Position numbers and translations under genes: made by a program. Shown here piece after piece: positions 50,841 to 61,173 of a stretch of 64,000 nt of DNA. The stretch is from Streptomyces mirabilis (lineage in GTDB: Bacteria > Actinomycetota > Actinomycetes > Streptomycetales > Streptomycetaceae): assembly GCF_039503195.1 (NCBI RefSeq), contig NZ_JBCJKP010000001.1:9548001-9612000 (forward strand). The letters are read 5' to 3'. The notes under the pieces were generated by a model. It searched no databases. It had not been told where the DNA came from and saw only the letters and a program-made list of their open reading frames with translations. The number at the start of each line of letters is the position of its first letter. The stretch's first letter is position 1.

Positions 50841-53239
50841 GCGGTCCGCCCTCCGCGGCCGCCGTCGCCGACGGGACACCGCTGCGCCGACGGGTCACCG
50901 TACGGGGTGTGGTGCAGGGCGTCGGCTTCCGCCCGTACGTCTACACCCTCGCCACCGGCCTCGAACTGTCCGGCCATGTCACCAACACCCCGGAGGGCGT
51001 CATCGCGGAGGTCGAGGGCGCCCCCTCGGCCGTCGCCCGCTTCTGCGACCGCATCGCCGTCCAGGCACCGCCGCTGGCCCGGGTGGACTCCGTGCACCAC
51101 GACGACGTACCCGTCACCGGTGAGGCGGCGTTCACCATCCTCGCCTCCCGCACGGGCGGCCGGGCGGGCACCCTGATCCCGCCGGACACGGCCACCTGCG
51201 CCGACTGCCTGCGCGAACTCGCCGACCCCTCCGACCGGCGCCACCGCCACCCCTTCATCAACTGCACGCACTGCGGCCCCCGGTTCACCATCGTCACCGG
51301 CCTGCCCTACGACCGCTCCCACACCACCATGGCCGGCTTCCCGATGTGCTCCGCCTGCGCCCGCGAGTACGCCGATCCGGCCGACCGCCGCTTCCACGCG
51401 CAACCCGTCGCCTGCCCGGCCTGCGGTCCCCGACTTCGGCTGCTCGTCCCCCGACCGGGCGTGAGCGGCCCTGTGGAGCCCTTCGAGGGAGCGGACCCGG
51501 TCGCCGAGGCCCGCCGGCTCCTGGCGGGTGGCGCGATCCTCGCGGTCAAGGGCCTCGGCGGCTACCACCTGGCCTGCGACGCCACGAACCCCGAAGCCGT
51601 CGCCCTGCTGCGCCGCCGCAAGGCCCGAGGGGACAAACCCTTCGCCGTCATGGCCCGGAGCCTCGACGACCTCTGGCACCTCGTTCGGATCGGCGCCGAG
51701 GAGCGGAGCCTGCTCGACGGCGCCACCCGGCCCATCGTGTTGCTGCGTCGCCGTAGGGAGGTACCCGTGGCGGGGGCACCACGGCCCGCCGACTCCGTCG
51801 CGCCCGGCAGCCCCGACCTCGGCGTCATGCTGCCGTACACCCCCCTGCACCACCTGCTGTTCGGACTGCCCGGCGACCTCGAGGGGCCCCCGTTGCTCGT
51901 CATGACCAGCGGCAACGTGTCCGGTGAGCCGATCGTCACCGACGACGGTGAGGCACTGGAGCGGCTGGCGCGGCTGGCCGACGGCTGGCTCACCCACGAC
52001 CGGCCGATCCATGTGCCGTGCGACGACTCGGTGGTGCGCGTGTGCGACGGCGCGTTGTTGCCGCTGCGCCGTGCCCGCGGCTACGCGCCCCTGCCGCTGA
52101 CCCTGCCGGTCCCGGTGCGCCCGGCCCTCGCCGTCGGCGGGGACCTCAAGAACGTGCTCTGCCTCGGCGAGGGCCGCCGGGCCTGGCTGTCCGCCCACAT
52201 CGGCGACATGGACGACCTCGCCACCCAGCACGCCTTCGAACGCGCCGTGGCCCAACTGGAGTCCATCACCCCCGTACGGCCCGAACTGCTCGCGGCCGAC
52301 CGGCACCCCGCATACCGTTCGGCGCGCTGGGCCGACCGGAACGCGTCGGGCCGGCCCGTCGTACGCGTCCAGCACCACCACGCCCATGTCGCGGCCGCGA
52401 TGGCCGAACACGGGCTGGACGGCAGCCGTCCGGTGATCGGGGTCGCCTTCGACGGCACGGGTTACGGCGAGGACGGTGCGGTGTGGGGCGGGGAGATCCT
52501 GCTCGCCGACTACGACGGCTTCACCCGGTTCGGACACCTCGCCTATGCGCCGCTGCCCGGTGGTGACGCGGCGGTGCGACGGCCGTACCGGATGGCGCTC
52601 GCGCATCTGCGCGCGGCGGGGATCGACTGGTCGGACGAGCTGGCCTGCGTGAGCGCCTGCCCGCCCGACGAACGGCGCGTGCTGGAGCGGCAGTTGGAGC
52701 GCGACCTGAACTGCGTCCCCACCTCCAGCATGGGCCGCCTCTTCGACGCCGTGTCCTCCCTCGTGGGCGTGTGCCATGCGGTCGGCTACGAGGCCCAGGC
52801 GGCGATGGAGCTGGAGGCCGCGGCGCTGGGGGCTCCCGCCGGGGACCCTGTCGCGTACGCGTTCGCCCTACGACCGGCAGGGCCGACCGACAGTTCACCC
52901 GTCCTCGCGGATCCCGCACCTGTGCTCGCGGCGATCGTCGAGGACCTGCGGGTGGGGGCCGGACCGGCCGTCGTCGCGGCGCGCTTCCATCGGGCCGTCG
53001 CCGGTCTCGTGCACCGTGTCTGTGCGCTGGCGCGTGAACGGCACGCGGTGGAGACGGTGGCCCTGACCGGCGGGGTGTTCGCCAACTCGTTGCTGTCCTC
53101 CGCCTGCGCGGCGGCCCTGGGTGCGGACGGTTTCACGGTCCTGCGCCACCGCCTGGTCCCGCCGGGCGACGGCGGTCTGGCCCTCGGGCAGCTCGTGGTG
53201 GCCGCGCGTGCCGAGGACCGTACCCGAGCCAACGACTGA
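50837..53239 (+). CDS. hypF: HypF, carbamoyltransferase for cyanide ligand synthesis
   Basis: 800 residues. An acylphosphatase domain (about 15-105, [15 protein letters not shown]) is followed by two zinc-finger pairs (CADC/CTHC and CSAC/CPAC, about 118-195), a YrdC-like domain (about 225-400, [16 protein letters not shown]) and a Kae1-like C-terminal domain ([35 protein letters not shown]). HypF turns carbamoyl phosphate into the thiocarboxamide carried by HypE. GTG start, GTGA overlap with hypB. Confidence 0.95.
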   Translation: MSGPPSAAAVADGTPLRRRVTVRGVVQGVGFRPYVYTLATGLELSGHVTNTPEGVIAEVEGAPSAVARFCDRIAVQAPPLARVDSVHHDDVPVTGEAAFTILASRTGGRAGTLIPPDTATCADCLRELADPSDRRHRHPFINCTHCGPRFTIVTGLPYDRSHTTMAGFPMCSACAREYADPADRRFHAQPVACPACGPRLRLLVPRPGVSGPVEPFEGADPVAEARRLLAGGAILAVKGLGGYHLACDATNPEAVALLRRRKARGDKPFAVMARSLDDLWHLVRIGAEERSLLDGATRPIVLLRRRREVPVAGAPRPADSVAPGSPDLGVMLPYTPLHHLLFGLPGDLEGPPLLVMTSGNVSGEPIVTDDGEALERLARLADGWLTHDRPIHVPCDDSVVRVCDGALLPLRRARGYAPLPLTLPVPVRPALAVGGDLKNVLCLGEGRRAWLSAHIGDMDDLATQHAFERAVAQLESITPVRPELLAADRHPAYRSARWADRNASGRPVVRVQHHHAHVAAAMAEHGLDGSRPVIGVAFDGTGYGEDGAVWGGEILLADYDGFTRFGHLAYAPLPGGDAAVRRPYRMALAHLRAAGIDWSDELACVSACPPDERRVLERQLERDLNCVPTSSMGRLFDAVSSLVGVCHAVGYEAQAAMELEAAALGAPAGDPVAYAFALRPAGPTDSSPVLADPAPVLAAIVEDLRVGAGPAVVAARFHRAVAGLVHRVCALARERHAVETVALTGGVFANSLLSSACAAALGADGFTVLRHRLVPPGDGGLALGQLVVAARAEDRTRAND

Positions 53240-53259
53240 CCAACAGAGAGGAGAGGCTC

Positions 53260-53568
53260 ATGTGCCTGGCGGTACCCGGCAGAGTGCTGGACATCGAGGA
53301 ACGGGACGGCACCCGGATGGCCAACGTCGACTTCGGCGGTGTGGTCAAGGAGGTGTGCCTGGAGTACCTGCCCGACCTCCAGGTCGGCGAGTACGCCATC
53401 GTGCACGTCGGATTCGCCCTGCAGCGCCTCGACGAGGAGTCGGCGAAGCAGACGCTCGAACTGTTCGCCACCCTCGGCCTGCTGCAGGAGGAGTTCGGCG
53501 ACCCCTGGGAGATGGCCGCGGAGGCGGGCGAGGCCCTGCCGTCCGCGGGAGAGGAGGCGCGGAAGTGA
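53260..53568 (+). CDS. hypC: HypC, hydrogenase assembly chaperone
   Basis: 102 residues beginning [14 protein letters not shown]. The exposed Cys2 is essential in the family for holding the Fe(CN)2CO unit with HypD. The segment [18 protein letters not shown] is typical. AGAGAGGAGAGG precedes the ATG. The stop overlaps the hypD GTG. Confidence 0.95.
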   Translation: MCLAVPGRVLDIEERDGTRMANVDFGGVVKEVCLEYLPDLQVGEYAIVHVGFALQRLDEESAKQTLELFATLGLLQEEFGDPWEMAAEAGEALPSAGEEARK

Positions 53569-54689
53569 AGTACATCGACGAGTTCCAGGACCCCGACCTG
53601 GCACGTCGGCTGCTCGACGACATCCACTCCACGGTGACCAGGCCATGGGCGCTGATGGAGGTCTGCGGCGGACAGACGCACACCATCATCCGCCACGGCA
53701 TCGACCAACTCCTGCCGGATCAGGTCGAGTTGATCCACGGGCCAGGGTGTCCCGTGTGTGTGACCCCGTTGGAGGTCATCGACAAGGCGCTGGAGATCGC
53801 CTCCCGGCCCGGAGTGATCTTCTGCTCCTTCGGCGACATGCTCCGGGTGCCCGGCACGGGACGGGACCTGTTCCAGGTGCGGGGCGCGGGCGGCGACGTA
53901 CGGGTCGTGTACTCGCCGCTCGACGCCCTGCGGATCGCCCAGCAGAACCCCGACCGCCAGGTCGTCTTCTTCGGCATCGGCTTCGAGACGACCGCGCCAC
54001 CCAACGCGATGACGGTGTATCAGGCCCGCAAGCTCGGCATCCCGAACTTCAGCCTGCTGGTGTCCCACGTGCGCGTACCGCCCGCCATCGAGGCGATCAT
54101 GCAGTCACCGACCTGCCGCGTCCAGGGCTTCCTGGCGGCCGGGCACGTGTGCAGCGTGATGGGGGTGGGGGAGTACCCGGAACTGGCGGAGCGCTACCGG
54201 GTCCCGATCGTCGTGACCGGATTCGAACCCCTGGACATCCTCGAAGGCGTACGCCGGACCGTGGCGCAGCTGGAGCGCGGCGAACACACCGTCGACAACG
54301 CCTACCCCCGTGCCGTCCGCCCGGAAGGGAACCCGGCGGCGCGGGCCATGCTGGAGGATGTCTTCGAGGTCACCGACCGGGCCTGGCGCGGCATCGGGGT
54401 GATCCCCGACAGCGGCTGGCGGCTGTCCCCGAAGTACCGGGAATACGACGCCGAGTACCGTTTCTCGGTCGACGGCATCCAGACCCGCGAACCGGCCGCC
54501 TGCCGCAGCGGCGAGGTCCTGCAGGGCCTGCTCAAGCCGCACGAGTGCGAGGCGTTCGGCACGCTCTGCACCCCCCGCACCCCGCTCGGCGCCACCATGG
54601 TCTCCAGCGAGGGCGCCTGCGCCGCGTACTACCTCTACCGGCGCCTGGACCTCACCCCCGCGCCCCGGGAGGCGACCCCCGTTGTCTGA
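53565..54689 (+). CDS. hypD: HypD, Fe-S scaffold for the Fe(CN)2CO cofactor
   Basis: 374 residues. The key cysteines are in [10 protein letters not shown] (C34) and [10 protein letters not shown] (C62, C65), with the [4Fe-4S] ligands towards the C-terminus ([29 protein letters not shown]). With HypC it assembles the iron centre before transfer to HhyL. GTG start overlapping hypC. Confidence 0.95.
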   Translation: MKYIDEFQDPDLARRLLDDIHSTVTRPWALMEVCGGQTHTIIRHGIDQLLPDQVELIHGPGCPVCVTPLEVIDKALEIASRPGVIFCSFGDMLRVPGTGRDLFQVRGAGGDVRVVYSPLDALRIAQQNPDRQVVFFGIGFETTAPPNAMTVYQARKLGIPNFSLLVSHVRVPPAIEAIMQSPTCRVQGFLAAGHVCSVMGVGEYPELAERYRVPIVVTGFEPLDILEGVRRTVAQLERGEHTVDNAYPRAVRPEGNPAARAMLEDVFEVTDRAWRGIGVIPDSGWRLSPKYREYDAEYRFSVDGIQTREPAACRSGEVLQGLLKPHECEAFGTLCTPRTPLGATMVSSEGACAAYYLYRRLDLTPAPREATPVV

Positions 54690-55773
54690 GACCACCGGCA
54701 CCACCACCGAACTCCGTACGCCCGTACTCGACCCCGCCGCCTGGACCTGCCCGGCCCCGCTGCGCGACCAGCCGCGGATCGTCATGGGCCACGGGGGAGG
54801 CGGCGCCCTGTCCGCCGAACTCGTCCAGCACGTCTTCGCGCCCGCGTTCGGCGGTGAGGTGCTCGCCCAGCTGGGCGACGCCGCGGCACTGTCGCTGGGT
54901 GGTGTCCGGATGGCCTTCTCCACCGACTCCTTCGTGGTGCGGCCACTGTTCTTCCCCGGCGGCAGCATCGGTGACCTCGCCGTCAACGGCACCGTCAACG
55001 ACCTCGCCATGAGCGGTGCCCGGGCCGCCTACCTCTCCTGCGGCTTCATCCTGGAGGAGGGCGTCGAGATGGAGACCGTCGCCCGTGTGGCCGAGGCGCT
55101 CGGCGCGGCGGCGCGGAGCGCGGGCGTCGAGGTCGTGACCGGCGACACCAAGGTGGTGGAGGCCGGTCACGGCGACGGGATCTTCATCAACACGGCCGGT
55201 ATCGGGCTCATCCCCGCGGGCGTCGATCTGCGCCCGCAGCGGGTCGTGCCCGGCGATGTCGTGATCGTCAGCGGTGCGATCGGCGTGCACGGCGTGGCGA
55301 TCATGAGCGTGCGTGAGGGCCTGGAGTTCGGGGTGGAGATCGAGAGCGACTGCGCGGCGCTCGGCGGTCTGGTCGACGCCATGCTCGCCGTCACCCCGGA
55401 TGTGCATGTGCTGCGCGATCCCACCCGGGGCGGGCTGGCCGCCGCCCTGAACGAGATCGCGGTGGCCTCGGGCGCCGGCGTCGTCATCCGGGAGCGTGAC
55501 GTCCCGGTCCCGCCGGCCGTCGCCAACGCCTGCGCCGTGCTGGGCCTCGACCCGATGTACGTGGCCAACGAGGGCAAGCTGGTGGCGTTCGTGCCCCGCG
55601 AGCACGCCGACGCCGTCCTGGACGCCATGCGGGCGCATCCGCTGGGTGCGGAGTCCAGGATCATCGGCGAGGTCGTGGACGCCCATCCGGGCATGGTGGT
55701 GGCCCGCACCGGGCTGGGCGGCACCCGGGTGGTCGACCTGCCGATCGGGGAACAGCTGCCGAGGATCTGCTGA
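54682..55773 (+). CDS. hypE: HypE, thiocarbamate-dehydrating cyanide donor
   Basis: 363 residues of the PurM/AIR-synthase fold. The start region [18 protein letters not shown], the [12 protein letters not shown] block, GDTKVV and the conserved C-terminus PRIC, whose last residue carries the thiocyanate, are all present. A TTG start at 54682 lies inside the end of hypD after GGGAGG. It is the last gene of the hydrogenase operon. Confidence 0.95.
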   Translation: MSETTGTTTELRTPVLDPAAWTCPAPLRDQPRIVMGHGGGGALSAELVQHVFAPAFGGEVLAQLGDAAALSLGGVRMAFSTDSFVVRPLFFPGGSIGDLAVNGTVNDLAMSGARAAYLSCGFILEEGVEMETVARVAEALGAAARSAGVEVVTGDTKVVEAGHGDGIFINTAGIGLIPAGVDLRPQRVVPGDVVIVSGAIGVHGVAIMSVREGLEFGVEIESDCAALGGLVDAMLAVTPDVHVLRDPTRGGLAAALNEIAVASGAGVVIRERDVPVPPAVANACAVLGLDPMYVANEGKLVAFVPREHADAVLDAMRAHPLGAESRIIGEVVDAHPGMVVARTGLGGTRVVDLPIGEQLPRIC

Positions 55774-55818
55774 GGAGTGGCGGGACGGGCGGCGCGGGCG
55801 TCAGGTGGTGAACCCCAC

Positions 55819-55856
55819 GTGGACGACCGCGCGCCCGTCGATCCGCGGTCGTCCAC
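55819..55856 (+). terminator. terminator hairpin at the end of the hydrogenase operon
   Basis: A perfect 13-bp stem (GTGGACGACCGCG at 55819-55831 with 55844-55856) encloses a 12-nt loop, 46 bp beyond hypE. It also faces the convergent membrane-protein gene. Confidence 0.75.
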
Positions 55857-55902
55857 CACTGTGAGAGCGGCCCCGGTGGTCACCCCCCGTAGGGCCGGTG
55901 TC

Positions 55903-56697
55903 CTACGCGAGGCGCTCGGTGTCCCCGACGTCGTTGCGGGACATGGCCAGGTATCCGACGAAGCCGATGATGGCGACGGTCCAGGACAGGGTGACCGGTC
56001 CCAGCCCGAGGTCGAGGCCGCCGCGGGCGTGGCTCAGGGCCATCCAGTCGGCGACCGAGGCGCCGAGCGGGCGGGTGATGACGTACGCGGTCCAGAAGGC
56101 GGCCACCGCGTTGAGGGCGCCCCACCTGTGCATGACGGCAGGGACGGCGATGGCGACGGCGTACAGCACGGCCGAGCCGAGGTAGCCGAGGCCGACCGTG
56201 GCGGAGAGGTCACCGGCGGCGGTGCCGAGCGCGAAGGTGGCCAGCACGGTGGCCCAGTAGAAGAGCTCGCGGCGGCGGGTGTGGATGCTGTGGATGGAGA
56301 GGGTCTTCTCGCTGGCGTACCAGACGGCGAACACGGCTGCCAGCGCGGCCATGAAGAAGGGGGTGGAGATCGTGTACGGGACGCCCAGGCCGACGTGCAG
56401 GATGTCCGCGGCCATGGTGCCGAACACGCTGACCATCACGATCGCCGTCCAGTAGATCCAGGCGACGTAGCGACGGGCCTTGAGCTGGACGAAGAGCGCC
56501 ACCACGAGGGCCAGGCCGCCGAGGCCGACGGCGGGGATCGGCCCGAGCTTCTTGGCGAGGAGGTCCGAGGCGGTCTCACCCATGCCGGTGGTCAGCACCT
56601 TGATCACCCAGAAGTAGACGGTGACTTCCGGGACCTTGCTCGCCAGATGGGTGGGGTCGGCGGCGCGACGACGGCGGGTGAGGTGCTCTGTGCTCAT
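55903..56697 (-). CDS. COG4705-type multi-pass membrane protein
   Basis: A 264-residue membrane protein with about seven or eight helices. The repeated motif near the start of each half (VPEVTVYFWVIKVLTTGMGET and ELFYWATVLATFALGTAAGD) is typical of the COG4705 uncharacterised membrane family. No transported substrate is known. It has its own direction and is separated from the hydrogenase cluster by a terminator. Confidence 0.82.
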   Translation of the reverse strand: MSTEHLTRRRRAADPTHLASKVPEVTVYFWVIKVLTTGMGETASDLLAKKLGPIPAVGLGGLALVVALFVQLKARRYVAWIYWTAIVMVSVFGTMAADILHVGLGVPYTISTPFFMAALAAVFAVWYASEKTLSIHSIHTRRRELFYWATVLATFALGTAAGDLSATVGLGYLGSAVLYAVAIAVPAVMHRWGALNAVAAFWTAYVITRPLGASVADWMALSHARGGLDLGLGPVTLSWTVAIIGFVGYLAMSRNDVGDTERLA

Positions 56698-57275
56698 GCC
56701 CGCACGATGACATGGCGAACAGTGCTGGCCACAGGGGTTTTTGCCATTGCTTTGGGGCTTCTGGTGCAGGAGTTGCCAGGGCCCGCGAGGGGCCTGAACA
56801 CAACCTGAACACCCACGCCGTGACCCCCGGATCCGTTGGGAAACGGCATACGTCCGATGATACGAAGAAAGGTCGTCGCCGGGCCTCGTGGCGGCCCCGT
56901 CCCTCCATTGCGCTCCCCGACGGCAGGCGGCCGTCGGCCGGGTGCTGAAGGCTCAGGACCAGTTCCATCTCGGTATCGTCGTCGAGGACTTCGAGACGAC
57001 CCTTGCCGGCCGGGGTTCGTGGAAGGCGCCGTCGCGGAGCGTGGCGCCGCGTGCCCTGCCTCGGATCCGCATCGTGAATCCGGCGTCGAATCGCTCGTTC
57101 GCGCGGCGTATCGCGCGGTGAACGGTGTGGCGGCGGGTGCGGAGATCGCGTGGATGTCGCGCAGTGAATGCGCGGCGTACGGAAGTGGATTCATGGACGA
57201 CGCGTGACGCTCCGGAATCGCCCCCTCGCCCGGCGCCACGCCCCTTGGATGATTCTCCTGGATTGTTTCGACACT
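56698..57275. other. largely non-coding stretch between the COG4705 gene and the sigma-factor promoter
   Basis: Apart from a possible VOC-like remnant at 56942-57121 no gene is supported. Several short overlapping frames lack ribosome-binding sites and family features. The segment separates two divergent transcription units. Confidence 0.45.
56942..57121 (+). pseudogene. possible VOC/glyoxalase-fold gene remnant
   Basis: The peptide VLKAQDQFHLGIVVEDFETTLA looks like the first strand and helix of a VOC-family protein. It then runs into an Arg-rich, non-VOC sequence. No ribosome-binding site is seen. The resemblance is short and may be chance. If real, most of the gene has been lost. Confidence 0.35.
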
Positions 57276-57300
57276 GTTTGAGTGACCGATATGCGGGAAT
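57276..57300 (+). promoter_or_regulatory. SigB-type promoter upstream of the sigma-factor gene
   Basis: GTTT (57276-57279), 15 bp, GGGAAT (57295-57300) fits the Streptomyces SigB-family promoter pattern GNNT-N14-16-GGGTAC/T closely except for A in place of T. It lies 130 bp before a SigB-type sigma gene, which suggests positive autoregulation. Confidence 0.6.
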
Positions 57301-57334
57301 TGTCCTAGCAGTGCTTCGGACAGGAGGCACGTCC

Positions 57335-57436
57335 GTGGGAGCTGGTTCGCCAGATCGCCGGATGTCTCCCGTCCGGTTTTTTGTGCGCGCCCTCCCACGG
57401 GGACTGCCCCGTCGGCAACCCCTGAGGGAGTTGTGA
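57335..57436 (+). CDS. 33-codon leader ORF coupled to the sigma-factor gene
   Basis: The GTG at 57335 is 7 nt after a perfect AGGAGG. The short frame encodes a very basic peptide (VGAGSPDRRMSPVRFFVRAL to RQPLREL) whose TGA overlaps the GTG start of the sigma gene by 4 bp. The intrinsic-terminator-like hairpin at 57358-57382 lies within it. It could be a regulatory leader peptide whose translation opens the terminator, or a small protein in its own right. Neither is proven. Confidence 0.5.
   Translation: MGAGSPDRRMSPVRFFVRALPRGLPRRQPLREL
57358..57382 (+). terminator. terminator/attenuator-like hairpin in the sigma-factor leader
   Basis: CCGGA (57358-57362) pairs with TCCGG (57372-57376) around a 9-nt loop and is followed by six T (57377-57382), a rare U-run for this GC-rich genome. 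It sits between the SigB-like promoter and the sigma gene. Confidence 0.5.
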
Positions 57437-58236
57437 GCACTATGCGCATGACGTCCGGCTCCAAGAGACATCCCCATGACGACGCCCCCGACACCGCCGC
57501 GGCCTTCGTCCGCCTCGCCGGGCTGCCGGCCGGGCCCGAGCGACAGGCGCTTCGCGAGGAGATCATCCGGTCCTGGCTGCCGATGTCGGAGCGTGTCGCC
57601 GGCCGCTACCGGGGCAAGGGCGAGTCGGTCGAGGACCTCAACCAGGTCGCCGCGCTCGGCCTGGTCAAGGCCGTCGACCGCTACGACCCCGAGCTCGGCA
57701 ACGCCTTCGAGAGCTACGCCGTCCCGACCATCACCGGCGAGATCAAGCGGCACTTCCGCGACCACATGTGGACCCTGCACGTCCCGCGCCGCGTCCAGGA
57801 CGTGCGCAACAGGGTGCGCGCGGCCCTCAAGGACCTGTCACAGACGATGCAGGGCCAACGGCCCACCGTCGCCGAGATCGCCGCGTACGCACACCTGAGC
57901 GAGGACGAGGTACGTACCGGTCTCGAGGCCCTGGACAGCTTCTCCGCCCTCTCCCTGGACGCCGAACTGCCCGGCGGGGACGACGGCTACGCGCTCAACG
58001 ACGCGCTGGGCGCGCGCGACACCGGATTCGACCTGGTCATCGATCGCGAGTCGGTGAAACCGGCCCTGCACGAACTCCCCGAGCGCGAACGGGCCATCCT
58101 CTACCTGCGCTTCTTCCAGGGCATGACGCAGAGCTGCATCGCCGACCAGCTCGGCATCTCACAGATGCATGTCTCGCGCCTCCTCAGCGACTGCTGCGCC
58201 ACCCTGCGCGAACAGGTGCTCGCCGATGCGGCCTAG
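57433..58236 (+). CDS. SigB/SigF/SigG-subfamily RNA polymerase sigma factor
   Basis: 267 residues. Region 2 (SERVAGRYRGKGESVEDLNQ, LVKAVDRYDPELGNAFESYA, then EIKRHFRDHMW), region 3 (about 115-170) and region 4 (LPERERAILYLRFFQGMTQ, QLGISQMHVSRLLSDC) are complete. The subfamily directs general stress or sporulation genes and is controlled by RsbW-type anti-sigma kinases and SpoIIE-type phosphatases, several of which lie elsewhere in this window. The GTG at 57433 overlaps the leader ORF. An ATG at 57442 is an alternative start. Confidence 0.92.
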   Translation: MSTMRMTSGSKRHPHDDAPDTAAAFVRLAGLPAGPERQALREEIIRSWLPMSERVAGRYRGKGESVEDLNQVAALGLVKAVDRYDPELGNAFESYAVPTITGEIKRHFRDHMWTLHVPRRVQDVRNRVRAALKDLSQTMQGQRPTVAEIAAYAHLSEDEVRTGLEALDSFSALSLDAELPGGDDGYALNDALGARDTGFDLVIDRESVKPALHELPERERAILYLRFFQGMTQSCIADQLGISQMHVSRLLSDCCATLREQVLADAA

Positions 58237-58274
58237 GGCCTGCCCGGGCGTACGAGGGGTGGGACGACACCCGG

Positions 58275-58303
58275 CCGCCCGGGGGGTCACCCCGTCCGGG
58301 CGG
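58275..58303 (+). terminator. terminator hairpin after the sigma-factor gene
   Basis: CCGCCCGG (58275-58282) pairs with 58296-58303, and an inner GGGG-TCA-CCCC stem extends the structure. It starts 38 bp beyond the stop. Confidence 0.6.
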
Positions 58304-58404
58304 TCGGAGGCGAGCTCACTGCCGAACCCTCCCGGGAGCGGTTGGCCAGCGGGCCACCTCTCTCTGAACTACCTGGGTGGATCAGATCCAAACAAATTCC
58401 GCGC

Positions 58405-58782
58405 CTACGGGGCGGGGGGACCGTCCGGGATTTGCGTGGGCCCGTACTTGTCGAGCGTCTCCTCCAGAGCCGCGCGAATATCGGGCGGAAGATCTCCCTG
58501 CCGCCCCCAGACGAGAATCATTTCCGCGACGGTGCGCAGTTTGATGTTCGTGTGCTGAGAGACTTCCCGGAGTACGGCCCAGCCCTGGTCGGGCGACACC
58601 CGGCCGAGGGCGACCACCATGCCGATGGCCTGGTCCACCGTGGCGTGCGAGGTGACGGCCTCCTTCAGCTGGTCGACTTCTTCCCGCAACTCGACCATCC
58701 GGTCCGCCGTGTCGGAAGGGGAAGCCGACTCCTGCGGCGCGTCGCACGGTTCGGCGCCTCCCGAACGGGCGTCTGACGTCAT
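58405..58782 (-). CDS. ANTAR-domain regulator
   Basis: 125 residues. A short coiled-coil-like lead (RMVELREEVDQLKEAVTSHAT) feeds into an ANTAR RNA-binding domain (about 50-105; VDQAIGMVVALGRVSPDQGW, then LREVSQHTNIKLRTVAEMI). There is no sensor domain, unlike the GAF-ANTAR protein at 31850. The ATG follows GGAGGGG. It is convergent with the sigma-factor gene. Confidence 0.9.
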   Translation of the reverse strand: MTSDARSGGAEPCDAPQESASPSDTADRMVELREEVDQLKEAVTSHATVDQAIGMVVALGRVSPDQGWAVLREVSQHTNIKLRTVAEMILVWGRQGDLPPDIRAALEETLDKYGPTQIPDGPPAP

Positions 58783-58906
58783 CGTCCCCTCCGGGGCCTG
58801 GATCCTGGCGGCGGAAACCGTCGTCCTTGGAGTCCATCGTGGCCACTCGGCCGCTCAGGTGCCAGCGCGGACCGCGCCCATATACAGCCCCCAGTCCGCC
58901 GCCCGC

Positions 58907-60217
58907 TCACGCGACCAGGGTCACCGCCGCCACGGCCGGCGTCCGCAGGGTGCGGCGGGCCGTGAACAGGACGGTCCCCAGGGTCACCGCCGTCGCGACC
59001 GCGACGACGGCGAGCCAGATACCGGGCCCCTGGCCCGGCCACGGGGAGCCCGTGCGCACGGCGCTGAACGCGACGACCCCGCCGAGCCCGGCAACCGTGC
59101 CGAGGAAGACGCCCGTCACCGTCAGGATCAGGCCCTCGGCGCCGACCGCCCCGAGCACCTGCCCCGGCGTCGCACCCACCAGCCGTTGCTGCCCGAACTC
59201 CCGGCCGCGGTAAGTCGTCGCCGCGTACAGGGAGTTGATCAGCATGACGCAGCAGAAGACCACGATGACGCCGACGACCGTGAGGTTGAGCGTCTCGAGG
59301 TTCTTCGCGTCGACCGACTTCGGAACACCGGAGGCCCTGATCGCGTCGCTCTCGACCGCCTGCATGGTCAGCGTCGCCGACGCCATGCAGGTGAAGAGGA
59401 TCAGCGGCATCAGGACACCGGACATCTCCGCGGCACGCCGACGCAGGTTCCGTACGGCCAGATAGCCGCTCGGGCCTGCCAGGGGCAGCCGGTCCAGCAG
59501 GCCCTCCAGCAGCCGCGGCGCCAGCAGCGCGCACCCCACGGACAGCAGGATCGCCCCGTATGCGGGAGGCGCCATCAGCGCGGCGTCCTCGGCCGAGAAC
59601 GCGAAGGTGGAACAGACCGCCGCACCACCGGCGAGCAGAGCCGCGTACGCGAGGAACGTCCGTGCCCGACCCCGGGGGCGACGGCGGAGCGTCACCCGCC
59701 GCACCGCGAGGAACGCCGCGCCCGCCGCGGCCGACACCGTGATGGCGATGCCCGATGCGAGGGCGACGGGACCGAAGGAGTAGTCGACGGACCGGGCGAC
59801 CTGGCCGCTGTCCTGGAAGACGCCCAGCAGGGCGCGTCCGCCGAGCATCGCCGGACCGATCGCCACTACCGCGCCCACCAGCGCGATCGCCACCGCCTCA
59901 CCCACGACCATCCGCCTGATCTGCGCGGGAGTCGCCCCGGAGCACCTGAGCAGCTCCATCTCGGCGCCGCGCTGACGGACGTTCACCGTCAGGGTCGAGG
60001 CGATCGCGAAGAACACCAGCAGGGTCCCGTAGCCGCCGACGACGCCCGCCGCGGTGGACAGCGACTCCGCGCTCACGGAGTCCACGCCCGGTCGCGCGGC
60101 CGTGTCGTGCAGGGAGTTGAAGGTCATGACGACCGCCGCGCCGAGGAAGGCGGACAGCAGGGTCGCCGTGGCGCGCCCGGGGCGCTGCCGGAGGGAACGC
60201 AGGGCCAGAGCGAGCAT
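58907..60217 (-). CDS. FtsX-type ABC transporter permease
   Basis: A 436-residue membrane protein with the MacB/FtsX layout duplicated: one pair of FtsX modules (about 60-170 and 330-430), each with three helices, separated by a central helical region. RQRGAEMELLRCSGATPAQIRRMVV and YRGREFGQQRLVGATPGQVL are the paired coupling segments. It works with the ATPase encoded just upstream. The substrate is unknown, and such systems often export peptides or antibiotics. Confidence 0.85.
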   Translation of the reverse strand: MLALALRSLRQRPGRATATLLSAFLGAAVVMTFNSLHDTAARPGVDSVSAESLSTAAGVVGGYGTLLVFFAIASTLTVNVRQRGAEMELLRCSGATPAQIRRMVVGEAVAIALVGAVVAIGPAMLGGRALLGVFQDSGQVARSVDYSFGPVALASGIAITVSAAAGAAFLAVRRVTLRRRPRGRARTFLAYAALLAGGAAVCSTFAFSAEDAALMAPPAYGAILLSVGCALLAPRLLEGLLDRLPLAGPSGYLAVRNLRRRAAEMSGVLMPLILFTCMASATLTMQAVESDAIRASGVPKSVDAKNLETLNLTVVGVIVVFCCVMLINSLYAATTYRGREFGQQRLVGATPGQVLGAVGAEGLILTVTGVFLGTVAGLGGVVAFSAVRTGSPWPGQGPGIWLAVVAVATAVTLGTVLFTARRTLRTPAVAAVTLVA

Positions 60218-60220
60218 GGC

Positions 60221-61012
60221 TCACACCCCCACCCTCGTGTCGTCGCCGAGGTGCGCCAGGCGCTCGGCCACGGCGTCCGCCGTCGGCGCGTGCAGGTGGC
60301 CGGCCATCCGCCCGTCCGCGAGGAACACGACCGCGTCGGCGTACGAGGCGGCGAGGGGGTCGTGCGTCACCATGACGACCGTCCTGCCGTGCGCCCGCAC
60401 CGCCTCCTGAAGCAGCCGCAGCACCTCCCGTGCGCCGCGGCTGTCGAGGGCGCCGGTCGGCTCGTCCGCGAAGATCACCCGAGGCTCGGCGACCAGCGCA
60501 CGGGCGATCGCCACCCGCTGCTGCTGCCCGCCGGAGAGCTGGTCGGGCAGGCTGCCGAGCCGGTCGCCCAGACCGACCGCCGTTAGGATCTCCCGCGCCC
60601 GGGCCCGGTCGACGCGCCGCCCGGCGAGTTTCAGCGGCAGGATCGTGTTCTGGGCGACGGTCAGCGTCGGCATCAGGTTGTACTGCTGGAAGACGAAACC
60701 GATCCGGCCGCGCCGGAACCTCGTGAGCTCGGCCTCGCCGCGGCCCGTCATCTCCGTTCCGTCGACCCGCACGATGCCGCTGTCGGGTCGCTCCAGCCCC
60801 GCCGCGCACCGCAGCAGCGTGGACTTGCCGGACCCCGAGGGCCCCATGACCGCGGTGAAGCTGCCGCGCGCCAGGCCGAGGCTCACCCCGTCCAGCGCGG
60901 TCACGGCGCTCTCCCCGGCGCCGTAGGTCTTGCCGACCTTGACCAGCCGCAGCGCCTCCTGGGCGGGCTCCGATCCGTTCGTACGTCGCGAGGTGCGGCG
61001 AAACATCGTCAT
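60221..61012 (-). CDS. ABC transporter ATP-binding protein (MacB/LolD type)
   Basis: 263 residues with Walker [10 protein letters not shown] (near 58), the Q-loop [12 protein letters not shown], signature [15 protein letters not shown] and Walker [14 protein letters not shown]. The last phrase is typical of the MacB/LolD subgroup. The ATG at 61012 has GGAGAGT before it. A GTG at 61015 is the only longer start. The stop is 3 bp before the permease start. It does not belong to the importer on the other side. Confidence 0.9.
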   Translation of the reverse strand: MTMFRRTSRRTNGSEPAQEALRLVKVGKTYGAGESAVTALDGVSLGLARGSFTAVMGPSGSGKSTLLRCAAGLERPDSGIVRVDGTEMTGRGEAELTRFRRGRIGFVFQQYNLMPTLTVAQNTILPLKLAGRRVDRARAREILTAVGLGDRLGSLPDQLSGGQQQRVAIARALVAEPRVIFADEPTGALDSRGAREVLRLLQEAVRAHGRTVVMVTHDPLAASYADAVVFLADGRMAGHLHAPTADAVAERLAHLGDDTRVGV

Positions 61013-61173
61013 CACTCTCCGTCCGGCACGCCCTGTGCCTCGCTCACGACGCTACGGAGCGAACGCTCGACCCACATGGGGCGCAGAACCCGTATCGCGG
61101 GGTGTACTCAGCGACACCCCGTACGGGCCACCAGAACGCGCCGACTCCCGCCCGCCCCCGATGGAATGGACGC

